Shown: in pieces, positions 16,903-24,408 of the stretch
Layout of the letters: every line of letters begins with the position of its first letter
How positions within the stretch are numbered: the stretch's first letter is position 1
Assembly (NCBI GenBank): GCA_029242765.1
Contig: JAQWTJ010000038.1
Span: 1 to 64,000 of the forward strand
DNA: 64,000 bases
Source: Flavobacteriales bacterium
Lineage (GTDB): Bacteria > Bacteroidota > Bacteroidia > Flavobacteriales_D > Sanyastnellaceae
Direction: 5' to 3'
The notes under the pieces: model-generated
The model's database searches: none
What the model saw: the letters and a program-made list of their open reading frames with translations, nothing else
Told to the model about the DNA's origin: nothing
Translations under genes and position numbers: made by a program

Positions 16903-17889
16903 TCAGCTCCGGCGTCGAATCGTGAAGTCGACCAATTTGATCATCGCCGCACGCGCCTCTGAGGCGGGAAAATTTTCAAGTGCGGCCACGGCCAAATCGC
17001 GGTAACGGGCCATTTCGGCCTCGGCATATTCAATGCCGGGCCCACCGATCACCGTTTGCATTACGTGTTCCACGTGTCGCGTGGACTGGTGGCGGTACTT
17101 GATGGTGCGGATGAGTTTGCGCCGCTTGCTGGAGGGCATTTGGGCCAATGTGTGGATTAGAGGCAGCGTCATCTTCCGTTCGCGGATATCACCGCCGCGC
17201 GGCTTCCCCGTGATGGTGCTTGGCTCATAGTCTAGAAGGTCGTCCTTGATTTGAAAAGCAATCCCGACGTGCTCTCCTATTTGCCGCATGGCCTCGACGG
17301 TCTGTTCATCTGCTTCGCCGGAAGCTGTGCTGGAGGCCGCGCCAGCAGCGCAACAAGCGGCGATGAGTGAGGCGGTTTTTCGCCGGATGATGTCGAAGTA
17401 GATGTCTTCAGTGATGTCGAGCCGGCGTGCCTTTTCGATTTGCAACAACTCGCCCTCGCTCATTTCCTGCACCGCCCGCGAGGTGATATGCAACAGGTCG
17501 ACACCGTCCTTTTCGATGGATATCAGCAGTCCACGAGAGAGCAAGTAATCACCGATTAGGACGGCCACTTTTGTCTTCCACAAGGCGTTGATCGAGAAGA
17601 AACCGCGCCGCTTTTCCGACTCGTCAACCACGTCATCGTGCACCAAAGTGGCTGTATGCAGGAGTTCAATCAGGGTGGCTGCCGTGTGGCTGCGTTCCGA
17701 AGTTTTACCTACAACAGCTGCCGACAAGTAAACGAACAAAGGCCGGATTTGCTTGCCCTTGCGCCGCACGATGTAACGCATGATGCGATCGACCAGCGGC
17801 ACGGTGGTGCGCATTGCATCTTTGAAATGCAACTGGAATTCTCGCATTTCTCGTTCCACCGGCTGGCGAATGGCCTTGAGCTCTGACAT
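16903..17889 (-). CDS. polyprenyl (trans-isoprenyl) diphosphate synthase
   Basis: 328 residues from the ATG at 17889 (MSELKAIRQP). The ORF-track start 258 bases further out lies inside yicC. It carries the GKQIRP substrate motif (45-50), the first aspartate-rich motif DDVVD (85-89) and a second, DDLLD. It condenses isopentenyl diphosphate units into a long chain, probably for the menaquinone side chain. A TATTTTCG box ends four bases before the ATG. It is divergent from yicC, with 76 bp between them. Confidence 0.9.
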   Translation of the reverse strand: MSELKAIRQPVEREMREFQLHFKDAMRTTVPLVDRIMRYIVRRKGKQIRPLFVYLSAAVVGKTSERSHTAATLIELLHTATLVHDDVVDESEKRRGFFSINALWKTKVAVLIGDYLLSRGLLISIEKDGVDLLHITSRAVQEMSEGELLQIEKARRLDITEDIYFDIIRRKTASLIAACCAAGAASSTASGEADEQTVEAMRQIGEHVGIAFQIKDDLLDYEPSTITGKPRGGDIRERKMTLPLIHTLAQMPSSKRRKLIRTIKYRHQSTRHVEHVMQTVIGGPGIEYAEAEMARYRDLAVAALENFPASEARAAMIKLVDFTIRRRS

Positions 17890-17893
17890 GGGG

Positions 17894-17901
17894 CGAAAAT
17901 A
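17894..17901 (-). promoter_or_regulatory. possible -7 box of the polyprenyl synthase gene
   Basis: TATTTTCG on the minus strand, one base off TAnnTTTG, ends four bases before the chosen ATG. If real, the transcript would be nearly leaderless. Confidence 0.35.
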
Positions 17902-17939
17902 CCCCCGAACTGCGGCGGGAGTGGTGCCGAACTGCGCCG

Positions 17940-17947
17940 TATTTTTG
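17940..17947 (+). promoter_or_regulatory. -7 promoter box of yicC
   Basis: TATTTTTG matches TAnnTTTG exactly and is followed by C. It lies 18 bases before the yicC ATG, which supports the start chosen there over the longer ORF. No clear -33 TTG. Confidence 0.45.
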
Positions 17948-17965
17948 CCCAAAGCACAAAAAAGA

Positions 17966-18838
17966 ATGACGCAGTCCATGACAGGGTTTGGAAAGGCCGA
18001 GGGCCAAATCGGACCGCGCGTGTTCGCCATCGAAATTCGAACACTCAACAGCAAGCAGTTGGACTTGAATGTGCGCATGCCTGGGTTTTTGCGAGAACGA
18101 GAAATGGTCGTTCGTAAACAAGCGACAGTGGCTATCGGGCGAGGCAAGGCTGAACTTTTCGTTGGTTATGAGTCGGTTGGAATGGACGGTGCGCCTCAAA
18201 TTGATGCCGGCCGGGTTGCCCATTATGTGGGCCAGTTGCGAGAGATCGCCCAGGCAAATGACCAAGCTGCTGACGAATTGCTGCCAGCTGTTTTGCGGCT
18301 CCCCGACGTGGTGACACCTGTGCGCGAGGCGCTGGACGACGACGGCTCGGCTGCTTTCCACGCCCTTGTCGCTGAAGCGCTTGAAAAACTTGAAGCTTTC
18401 AGAGAGAAGGAAGGCGCCACATTGGCTGAAGATTTGCGAATTCAAATTGCGGCCATCACCGAGCTCGAAGCCCTTCTGGATGGGCCTATTGCGGCCCGTA
18501 TTGACCGCCTTCGCGCCCGCATCAAGGACAACTTGGCTTCGGTGATTGACCCCGGTGCCATCGACAACAATCGCTTGGAGCAGGAGCTGATCTACTACAT
18601 CGAGAAACTCGACGTCCATGAGGAGCGCGTGCGACTCCATGCCCATCTGAAGCATTTTCTCGAAGTGCTTGATGCGCCGGGCACGAAGGGAAAAAAACTA
18701 GGGTTCATCGCACAGGAAATAGGACGAGAGGTGAACACATTGGGCTCCAAAGCAAACGACGCTGGCATGCAGCACACGGTTGTTGAGATGAAGGATGCGC
18801 TGGAAAAAATCAAGGAACAAGTTCTCAATGTCAAGTGA
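17966..18838 (+). CDS. yicC: YicC family endoribonuclease
   Basis: 290 residues from the ATG at 17966 (MTQSMTGFGKAEGQ); a second ATG four codons on would also fit the usual YicC start. The N-terminal half has the typical IEIRTLNSKQLDLNVRMP segment. The C-terminal DUF1732 part ends FIAQEIGREVNTLGSKANDA, the most conserved part of the family. YicC proteins are described as RNA endoribonucleases. It overlaps gmk by 11 bp; yicC-gmk-nadD form one operon. Confidence 0.93.
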   Translation: MTQSMTGFGKAEGQIGPRVFAIEIRTLNSKQLDLNVRMPGFLREREMVVRKQATVAIGRGKAELFVGYESVGMDGAPQIDAGRVAHYVGQLREIAQANDQAADELLPAVLRLPDVVTPVREALDDDGSAAFHALVAEALEKLEAFREKEGATLAEDLRIQIAAITELEALLDGPIAARIDRLRARIKDNLASVIDPGAIDNNRLEQELIYYIEKLDVHEERVRLHAHLKHFLEVLDAPGTKGKKLGFIAQEIGREVNTLGSKANDAGMQHTVVEMKDALEKIKEQVLNVK

Positions 18839-19451
18839 TCAAGCGGTCCCCACGCCGTCCGATTTCGTCGGCAAAGGCATCGTCTTCAGTGCGCCTTCGG
18901 GAGCCGGAAAGACAACGCTTGTTCGGCGCTTGCTAGCAGAACGGGATGATTTACGCTTCAGCATTTCGGCCACCAACCGTCCCCAGCGCGGCACCGAACA
19001 GCACGGAGTGGACTACTACTTCTTGTCAACTGAAGAATTCAAGGAAAAAGCACGGGCTCGGGGTTTTCTTGAGTGGGAGGAGGTCTACGATTTCAGATTT
19101 TACGGGACGCCACACGGGGAGGTGGAGAGAATTTGGGCCTCTGGCCATCACGTTCTGTTTGACCTCGACGTCAAGGGAGGCGTTCGTGTCAAGAAGAAGA
19201 TGGGCAAAAACGTCTTGAGCATTTTCGTCAAACCCCCGTCGCTCAAAGTCTTGCGCGAAAGGCTTGAGGCTCGCGGGACAGATGACCCCCAGGAAATTGA
19301 TCACCGCATGGAGAAAGCCGAAAGCGAATTGACCTATGCAGACCAATTCGATTGGGTGTTGAACAACGATGATCTCGAAGTGGCCGTAGCTGAAGTGATT
19401 GAGCGCGTAAACGCTTTCGCCCCTCGCCCCACTAAGTCAGCCACCCCATGA
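18828..19451 (+). CDS. gmk: guanylate kinase
   Basis: 207 residues from the ATG at 18828 (MSSDQAVPTP); the ORF track begins at an earlier codon inside yicC. The P-loop is SAPSGAGKTTL. The GMP-binding region has the SISATNRPQRGTEQHGVDYYF pattern, followed by LEWEEVYDFRFYGT and DLDVKGG. It phosphorylates GMP to GDP. The gene overlaps yicC upstream by 11 bp and nadD downstream by 4 bp. Confidence 0.96.
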   Translation: MSSDQAVPTPSDFVGKGIVFSAPSGAGKTTLVRRLLAERDDLRFSISATNRPQRGTEQHGVDYYFLSTEEFKEKARARGFLEWEEVYDFRFYGTPHGEVERIWASGHHVLFDLDVKGGVRVKKKMGKNVLSIFVKPPSLKVLRERLEARGTDDPQEIDHRMEKAESELTYADQFDWVLNNDDLEVAVAEVIERVNAFAPRPTKSATP

Positions 19452-20050
19452 GAATCGGGCTTTACTTCGGATCGTTCAATCCGATTCATACGGGCCACTT
19501 GATTATCGCCCAACACATGTGTGCGCATCAACACCTCGAGTCGGTGTGGTTTGTGGTGACCCCCCAAAACCCGATGAAATCCTCAACGGTTATGCTGGCC
19601 GATCAGGATCGTTTGGAGATGGTGCGTCGCTCAGTTGCGGACAATCCACTCTTTGAGACCAGTGACGTGGAGTTTGGGCTGCCCCGCCCCAACTTCACTG
19701 CAAACACTATGGATTTACTCTCTCGTCGGCACCCCGAACACGATTTCTATATCATCATCGGGGGGGACAATTTACGAAACCTGCAGCATTGGGCGCGTTG
19801 GAAATCGCTGGTTGACAACTACGTGTTTCTGGTTTACCCCCGGGCCTATATCGACGGTGAGCAGCAGGTCCCTGAAGGCACAATCAGCGCCGATGGCGAA
19901 CGCATCATTCAGACGTCGGCCCCATTGATTAGCATATCCTCAACATACTTGCGTGAGACCTTCTCTCGGGGCGACTCTGCACGCTATTTGCTTCCCGATC
20001 CAGCGCGCCTCTACATTGAGGAACGCAGCTTGTACGGCTGGGCCAAATAG
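19448..20050 (+). CDS. nadD: nicotinate-nucleotide adenylyltransferase
   Basis: 200 residues. The nucleotidyltransferase motifs are clear: GSFNPIHTGH at the N-terminus and ISSTYLRE near the C-terminus. It adenylates nicotinate mononucleotide to deamido-NAD. It starts in the ATGA that contains the gmk stop and ends facing pth. A hairpin (CAACCTG/CAGGTTG) lies just beyond the stop. Confidence 0.96.
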   Translation: MRIGLYFGSFNPIHTGHLIIAQHMCAHQHLESVWFVVTPQNPMKSSTVMLADQDRLEMVRRSVADNPLFETSDVEFGLPRPNFTANTMDLLSRRHPEHDFYIIIGGDNLRNLQHWARWKSLVDNYVFLVYPRAYIDGEQQVPEGTISADGERIIQTSAPLISISSTYLRETFSRGDSARYLLPDPARLYIEERSLYGWAK

Positions 20051-20060
20051 ATCGAGCAAT

Positions 20061-20083
20061 CAACCTGCGTAACTCACAGGTTG
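20061..20083. terminator. hairpin between convergent nadD and pth
   Basis: Perfect 7-bp arms CAACCTG and CAGGTTG are separated by nine bases. It sits exactly where two convergent genes meet and overlaps the last codons of pth. There is no T-run on either side, so it would be a weak or bidirectional transcription stop at best. Confidence 0.35.
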
Positions 20084-20637
20084 TTAAAGTTCGACATGGT
20101 TTGGGCGAGCCCGTGAAACACGTAGCTCTGGATCAGCTCAACACTTTGCGCCAAGCGGTCTTTCAACGCCTCCTGTTCCTCGTCTGAAAAGTCGCTCAAT
20201 ACGTGGTCGCTCTGCCGACCGGCCGAAAACTCTGCGCCCACTCCAAATTTCAGCCGAGCATACGCCGCTGAGCCGAGCACCTTTTCAATGTCGCGTAAGC
20301 CGTTGTGTCCCCCGTGACTCCCCTTGCCCCGGATACGTAGAGTACCGAAGGGCAGATGAATGTCGTCACTGACCACCAATACACGCTCGAGCGGAATTTT
20401 AGAGGTGTCCATCCAATACCGCACAGCATTCCCGCTGAGGTTCATGAACGTCGCAGGCTTGAGTAGAATTAAATTTTGACCTCGATAACGCATTTCAGCC
20501 ACGTCGCCGAGTCGGTTTGTTTTAAAATCCGACCCGGACGCCGTGGCCAATGCGTCTAAAATCATGAACCCTACATTGTGTCGAGTTCGTCCATATTCAA
20601 CCCCTGGATTGCCCAGGCCCGCGATGAGATACTTCAC
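20074..20637 (-). CDS. pth: peptidyl-tRNA hydrolase
   Basis: 187 residues beginning at a GTG (MKYLIAGLGNPG when initiated). It has the Pth signature GLGNPGVEYGRTRHNVGF with the catalytic histidine in RHNVG, and GKGSHGGHNGLRDIE. It releases tRNA from stalled peptidyl-tRNAs. It is the last gene of prs-rplY-pth, 15 bp after rplY. Confidence 0.96.
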   Translation of the reverse strand: MKYLIAGLGNPGVEYGRTRHNVGFMILDALATASGSDFKTNRLGDVAEMRYRGQNLILLKPATFMNLSGNAVRYWMDTSKIPLERVLVVSDDIHLPFGTLRIRGKGSHGGHNGLRDIEKVLGSAAYARLKFGVGAEFSAGRQSDHVLSDFSDEEQEALKDRLAQSVELIQSYVFHGLAQTMSNFNNL

Positions 20638-20652
20638 GCTGACGCGTTGAGT

Positions 20653-21306
20653 TTACTTCTTATCGCCTTCGCCGCCTTCGCTACCTTCAGCGCCTTCGCT
20701 ACCTTCAGTGCCTTCGTCGCCTTCAGCACCCTCAACACCTTCCGCATTTTCTTCGGCCATAGCTGCACGCGTACGGCGTATGGCGATTACAACAGAGTCG
20801 TCGTTCAAAGGAATCGTGCAACCATCCACGCTAAGGTCGCTCACGCGAAGCGAGTCGCCTATTGCCAATTCGGTGATGTCCCCTTCGATGGAGTCTGGGA
20901 TTAGATCGGCGAGCCCCACCACTGGCAAGCGCCGGAAGATGGCATACAAACGCCCACCGTCTGAAACACCGACACTCTTGCCCACAGGGTGCACGGGGAT
21001 TTCCACGCGCACGGGCTTGTCGGCAAAGACCCGAAGTAGATCCACGTGCGTAATGCGGTCCGTGACAGGATGGAACTGCACGTCTTGGATGATGCAATCC
21101 ACAGTTTGATCGCCGAGTTCAAACGCCAGACGGTAGGTGTCCGGATTGAAAACAATCTTGTTTATAGCGTTTTCTTCTATGTGGAAGTGGAGTTGATCCT
21201 TGCCGCCGTACAATACGCCGGGGACACGCATTGCTGCACGCAATGCTTTTGCATCCTTCTTCCCTACGTTCTCTCGAGGAGAACCGCTCAATGATGCTGA
21301 CTTCAT
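20653..21306 (-). CDS. rplY: 50S ribosomal protein L25 (CTC/TL5 type)
   Basis: 217 residues. The N-terminal 5S-rRNA-binding domain (REN.GKKDAKALRAAMRVPGVLYGG) and the second CTC domain (ETPVHPVGK-type segment, here RVEIPVHPVGKSVG) are both present. The last 29 residues are a low-complexity acidic tail made of EGx triplets, unusual in its regularity. The gene lies between prs (12 bp upstream) and pth (15 bp downstream), a common bacterial order. Confidence 0.94.
   Translation of the reverse strand: MKSASLSGSPRENVGKKDAKALRAAMRVPGVLYGGKDQLHFHIEENAINKIVFNPDTYRLAFELGDQTVDCIIQDVQFHPVTDRITHVDLLRVFADKPVRVEIPVHPVGKSVGVSDGGRLYAIFRRLPVVGLADLIPDSIEGDITELAIGDSLRVSDLSVDGCTIPLNDDSVVIAIRRTRAAMAEENAEGVEGAEGDEGTEGSEGAEGSEGGEGDKK
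20662..20742 (-). repeat. nine 9-bp repeats encoding the EGx tail of L25
   Basis: Nine consecutive nonamers encode Glu-Gly-X (EGV, EGA, EGD, EGT, EGS, EGA, EGS, EGG, EGD). Such slippage-prone coding repeats often vary in number between strains. The tail is acidic and probably unstructured. Confidence 0.85.
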
Positions 21307-21318
21307 AGTCTTATGGTT

Positions 21319-22266
21319 TTATGATATTAAAAAATGAGGGCTAATGCTCTTGTTGTTTACGAGGCTATTAAGGACCGACCCAAAGAGGTCCGCTACGCCC
21401 AACACGTGAATTTTATCGTGGGGCTTATCGTTGTTGAGTGGAATGCTGTCGGTGACAATCAATTCACTCAAAGCTGATTCGGCAATCCGCTCGTAGGCGG
21501 GGCCGCTCAATACGGGGTGTGTGCACACGGCGCGTACGCTGCGGGCCCCATGTTCGAGCATCAAATCGGCTGCTTTTGCTAATGTGCCGCCTGTGTCACA
21601 AATGTCGTCTACAAGGAATACGTCCTTGCCGGTAACATCGCCGATTAGGCGCATGCTGTCCACCTTGTTTGCAACCTTTCGCTGCTTGTAACAGATGGCC
21701 ATGTCCACGCCGAGGTATTTAGCGTATGCGTTGGCCCGCTTGGTGCCGCCCGTATCCGGGGTGGCGATGAGCATGTTCTCACGGTCGAAGTTTTCTTCCA
21801 TGTAGGGCAGAAACAAGGTGCTGCCGTACAGGTGGTCGACCGGCACTTCGAAAAACCCTTGAATCTGGTCGGCGTGGAGGTCCATCGTGATGATGCGCTG
21901 TACGCCTGCCGCGGTTAGCATATTGGCCACGAGCTTGGCGCCGATGGCTACACGCGGAGCATCTTTTCGGTCTTGGCGCGCAAACCCGAGGTAGGGAATC
22001 ACGGCGATGATGCGCTTCGCGGAGGCCCGCTTAGCAGCGTCTACAATCAACAAGAGCTCGAGTAAATTGTCGGCCGGGGCAAAGGTCGATTGGACAATCA
22101 CCACTTCTTTGCCGCGCACCGTTTCTTCAATGGTGACGCGGAATTCGCCGTCTGAGAAGTTTGTACGAACCACATCGCCAAGCGGTGCACCGAATGAATC
22201 GGCGATGCGTTGGCCGAGCTCTTTGGAGGCAGATCCGGCTAAAATTCGGATGGAATTATCGTACAT
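21319..22266 (-). CDS. prs: ribose-phosphate pyrophosphokinase
   Basis: 315 residues, normal family length. It makes PRPP from ribose 5-phosphate and ATP. Motifs visible: NFSDGEFRVTIEETVRGKEV, ARQDRK (ATP binding), DLHADQIQGFF and the PRPP loop DDICDTGGTL. First gene of prs-rplY-pth, with a good -7 box upstream. Divergent from the histidine kinase. Confidence 0.97.
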   Translation of the reverse strand: MYDNSIRILAGSASKELGQRIADSFGAPLGDVVRTNFSDGEFRVTIEETVRGKEVVIVQSTFAPADNLLELLLIVDAAKRASAKRIIAVIPYLGFARQDRKDAPRVAIGAKLVANMLTAAGVQRIITMDLHADQIQGFFEVPVDHLYGSTLFLPYMEENFDRENMLIATPDTGGTKRANAYAKYLGVDMAICYKQRKVANKVDSMRLIGDVTGKDVFLVDDICDTGGTLAKAADLMLEHGARSVRAVCTHPVLSGPAYERIAESALSELIVTDSIPLNNDKPHDKIHVLGVADLFGSVLNSLVNNKSISPHFLIS

Positions 22267-22297
22267 GACGCGGGGCTTGACGTGCGAAAATGGGGTG

Positions 22298-22305
22298 CAA
22301 ATATA
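22298..22305 (-). promoter_or_regulatory. -7 promoter box of prs
   Basis: TATATTTG on the minus strand, followed by C, is a perfect TAnnTTTG box about 32 bases before the prs ATG. It lies inside the N-terminal codons of the longest histidine-kinase ORF, which argues mildly for a later kinase start. Confidence 0.5.
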
Positions 22306-22322
22306 CTGCGTATTTTCACGGC

Positions 22323-23681
22323 GTGAATCGCTACCGCACCAACCTACTTATTGCCGCCATGATCATGGTCTTTGTCGGGCTGGTGGTCCTCCAATTTTCA
22401 TGGGTCCGTTCGACGATTATCACTCGGGACCAAATCTTCACTGAAAGTGTGGGATCGGTGCTCCAGAGCATGGAAGAGGTCTTTGCTAGGGCCAATTTCA
22501 CACTGCCCCACGCCTCGGGTTCTGCGAGCCCGGACGACCCGCTAGCCGCACTTCCAGCAACGGGTGCTGCAGCGACAGTTCATCGAGACAGCTTGAGAAA
22601 CGCCCCGCCCGTCATTTCGCGCATGGCAAAAATGCAGGTCATCGACTCCATGCTCACAATCGCGTTTGCAGCCCAAGGGGTGGAGGGTGTTTACCGCACG
22701 GCGGTCTTCGACCGCTTCGGACGCCCGATTTTTGTGCGCGAGGCGGACGACTCATCAATTTCAGAGTTCCTCAATCAGGGTTTTCGCATCCATTTGGGCC
22801 AAAATGTCAAACCCGACGATCTGCAAATCTTATACGTGTGGTTTCCTCACCAGACGTTCGACCGCGTGGCGGGGCTGTGGTTGCAGCTCGTGCTGACCGT
22901 ATTGCTGATGGCCGTGATGGTCTTTTTGACGTTGTATACGGCCACGGGGCTGCGCAAGGCACAGAGGCTCAACAAGCTGAAAGCAGACTTGATCAACAAC
23001 ATGACCCATGAACTCAAGACGCCCATCTCGACCATCGGGCTGGCGGCGGAGGCACTCAGCGATCATAGCATTGCGTCCCACCAGGACGACCGTCAATACT
23101 ACTTGCGCATGATTCGCGATGAAAATCGCCGGCTGACCGTCCTTGTTGAGAACGTGCTGAATGCCGCGGCGCTTGATCAAGGCGTCTTGCAATTGGTCTT
23201 GGAACCCATCAATATGCACGACCTTCTGAGCGAGGTGGTGAAGAAGCAGGCCATCTCGATTCACAAGCGAGGCGGACGGGTCCAACAGAAGTTTTCAGCG
23301 GAGCAGCCGATTATTGAAGGCGACCATACCCACTGGACAAACGTTGTGTTTAATTTGGTTGACAACGCCATGAAATATGGTGGGGATAAGCCAATTTTGC
23401 TGCTCGAAACGTGGAATGATGGCAACCGCTTACACGTCAGCTTCAAGGACAATGGCGTGGGCATTAGCAAGGAGCACCTGTCGAAGATTTTCGATAAATT
23501 GTTCCGGGTCCCGACCGGCCTTTTGCATGATGTGAAGGGATTTGGGATTGGGCTGAGTTATGTGAAATCTGTGGTGGAGCAGCACGGTGCCAACATCGAC
23601 GTGACGAGTAAAATTGGTGTGGGAAGTACGTTTGTACTGACCGTTCCGTTAAAGAACTTGAAACCAACTAAGCATGAGTAA
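22323..23681 (+). CDS. sensor histidine kinase (RprX-like)
   Basis: About 452 residues from the GTG at 22323 (the ORF track uses ATG 22290, equally open). One N-terminal membrane helix (LLIAAMIMVFVGLVVLQFSW), a periplasmic sensor region of about 150 residues, then a second helix (LWLQLVLTVLLMAVMVFLTLY). The HisKA box is MTHELKTPIS with the phosphorylated His. The ATPase domain has N box NLVDNAMKYGG, G1 DNGVGIS and G2 GFGIGLSYV. It overlaps the response regulator by 8 bp and surely partners with it. The signal sensed is unknown. Confidence 0.92.
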   Translation: MNRYRTNLLIAAMIMVFVGLVVLQFSWVRSTIITRDQIFTESVGSVLQSMEEVFARANFTLPHASGSASPDDPLAALPATGAAATVHRDSLRNAPPVISRMAKMQVIDSMLTIAFAAQGVEGVYRTAVFDRFGRPIFVREADDSSISEFLNQGFRIHLGQNVKPDDLQILYVWFPHQTFDRVAGLWLQLVLTVLLMAVMVFLTLYTATGLRKAQRLNKLKADLINNMTHELKTPISTIGLAAEALSDHSIASHQDDRQYYLRMIRDENRRLTVLVENVLNAAALDQGVLQLVLEPINMHDLLSEVVKKQAISIHKRGGRVQQKFSAEQPIIEGDHTHWTNVVFNLVDNAMKYGGDKPILLLETWNDGNRLHVSFKDNGVGISKEHLSKIFDKLFRVPTGLLHDVKGFGIGLSYVKSVVEQHGANIDVTSKIGVGSTFVLTVPLKNLKPTKHE

Positions 23682-24369
23682 ATTACGCGACATCCTATTG
23701 TGCGAGGACGACCCGAATTTGGGCAAGCTCCTGAGCGCATACTTGACCCGAAAGGGCTACAACACAACGTGGGCGCAGGACGGCGCAGATGGCATGCGAA
23801 AATTTCGCGTAGGTTCCTTCGATTTTGTGATTCTCGACGTGAACATGCCAGTGAAGGACGGGTTCCAAGTGGCGCGCGAGATTCGCGGGCTCGACCGCCA
23901 CGTGCCCATCTTGTTTTTAACGGCGCGCAGTCAGCGTGAGGACACACTCAAGGGCTTTGAATCGGGCGCCGACGACTACATGGCCAAGCCCTTTTCGATG
24001 GAAGAGTTGCTCGCTCGCATCGAGGCGATTATGCGCCGCTCGGCGGCCTTGCCAGAGCCGGACGAAGAGATCGGGATCAAACCCATCGGCGCCTACAATT
24101 ACGATTACAACCGGCAGACGCTGACCCACGGCGAAGCGACACAGCGACTGACCACCAAGGAGAACGAGCTGCTGTATTTGCTGGTCCAAGCGTCCAATGG
24201 GCTTCTCGAGCGCGATTATGCCCTGAACGCGGTATGGGGCGAGGCGAACTACTTCAATGGCCGCAGCATGGACGTGTACATCGCCAAACTCCGCAAGCAC
24301 TTCAGTGGAGATTCCCGTGTGGAAATCCTCAACGTTCACGGTAAGGGCTTTAAATTGCTGACCCACTGA
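23674..24369 (+). CDS. OmpR/PhoB-family response regulator (RprY-like)
   Basis: 231 residues. The receiver domain has acidic pocket E11/D12, phospho-acceptor D55 (ILDVNMP), T83 and K105 (AKPF). A C-terminal winged helix follows (LTTKENELLYLLVQ ... MDVYIAKLRKHF ... VHGKGFKL). It binds DNA after phosphorylation by the kinase encoded just upstream, with which it overlaps by 8 bp. Target genes are not evident from the sequence. Confidence 0.95.
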   Translation: MSKLRDILLCEDDPNLGKLLSAYLTRKGYNTTWAQDGADGMRKFRVGSFDFVILDVNMPVKDGFQVAREIRGLDRHVPILFLTARSQREDTLKGFESGADDYMAKPFSMEELLARIEAIMRRSAALPEPDEEIGIKPIGAYNYDYNRQTLTHGEATQRLTTKENELLYLLVQASNGLLERDYALNAVWGEANYFNGRSMDVYIAKLRKHFSGDSRVEILNVHGKGFKLLTH

Positions 24370-24408
24370 CGCGCTGGTTGATCCATTCGCTGACCCAATT
24401 TTTTCGCT

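Noticed and set aside
17705-18655. 316-residue minus-strand ORF
   Set aside because: Antisense to yicC and overlapping the polyprenyl synthase in another frame; both real genes have clear motifs.
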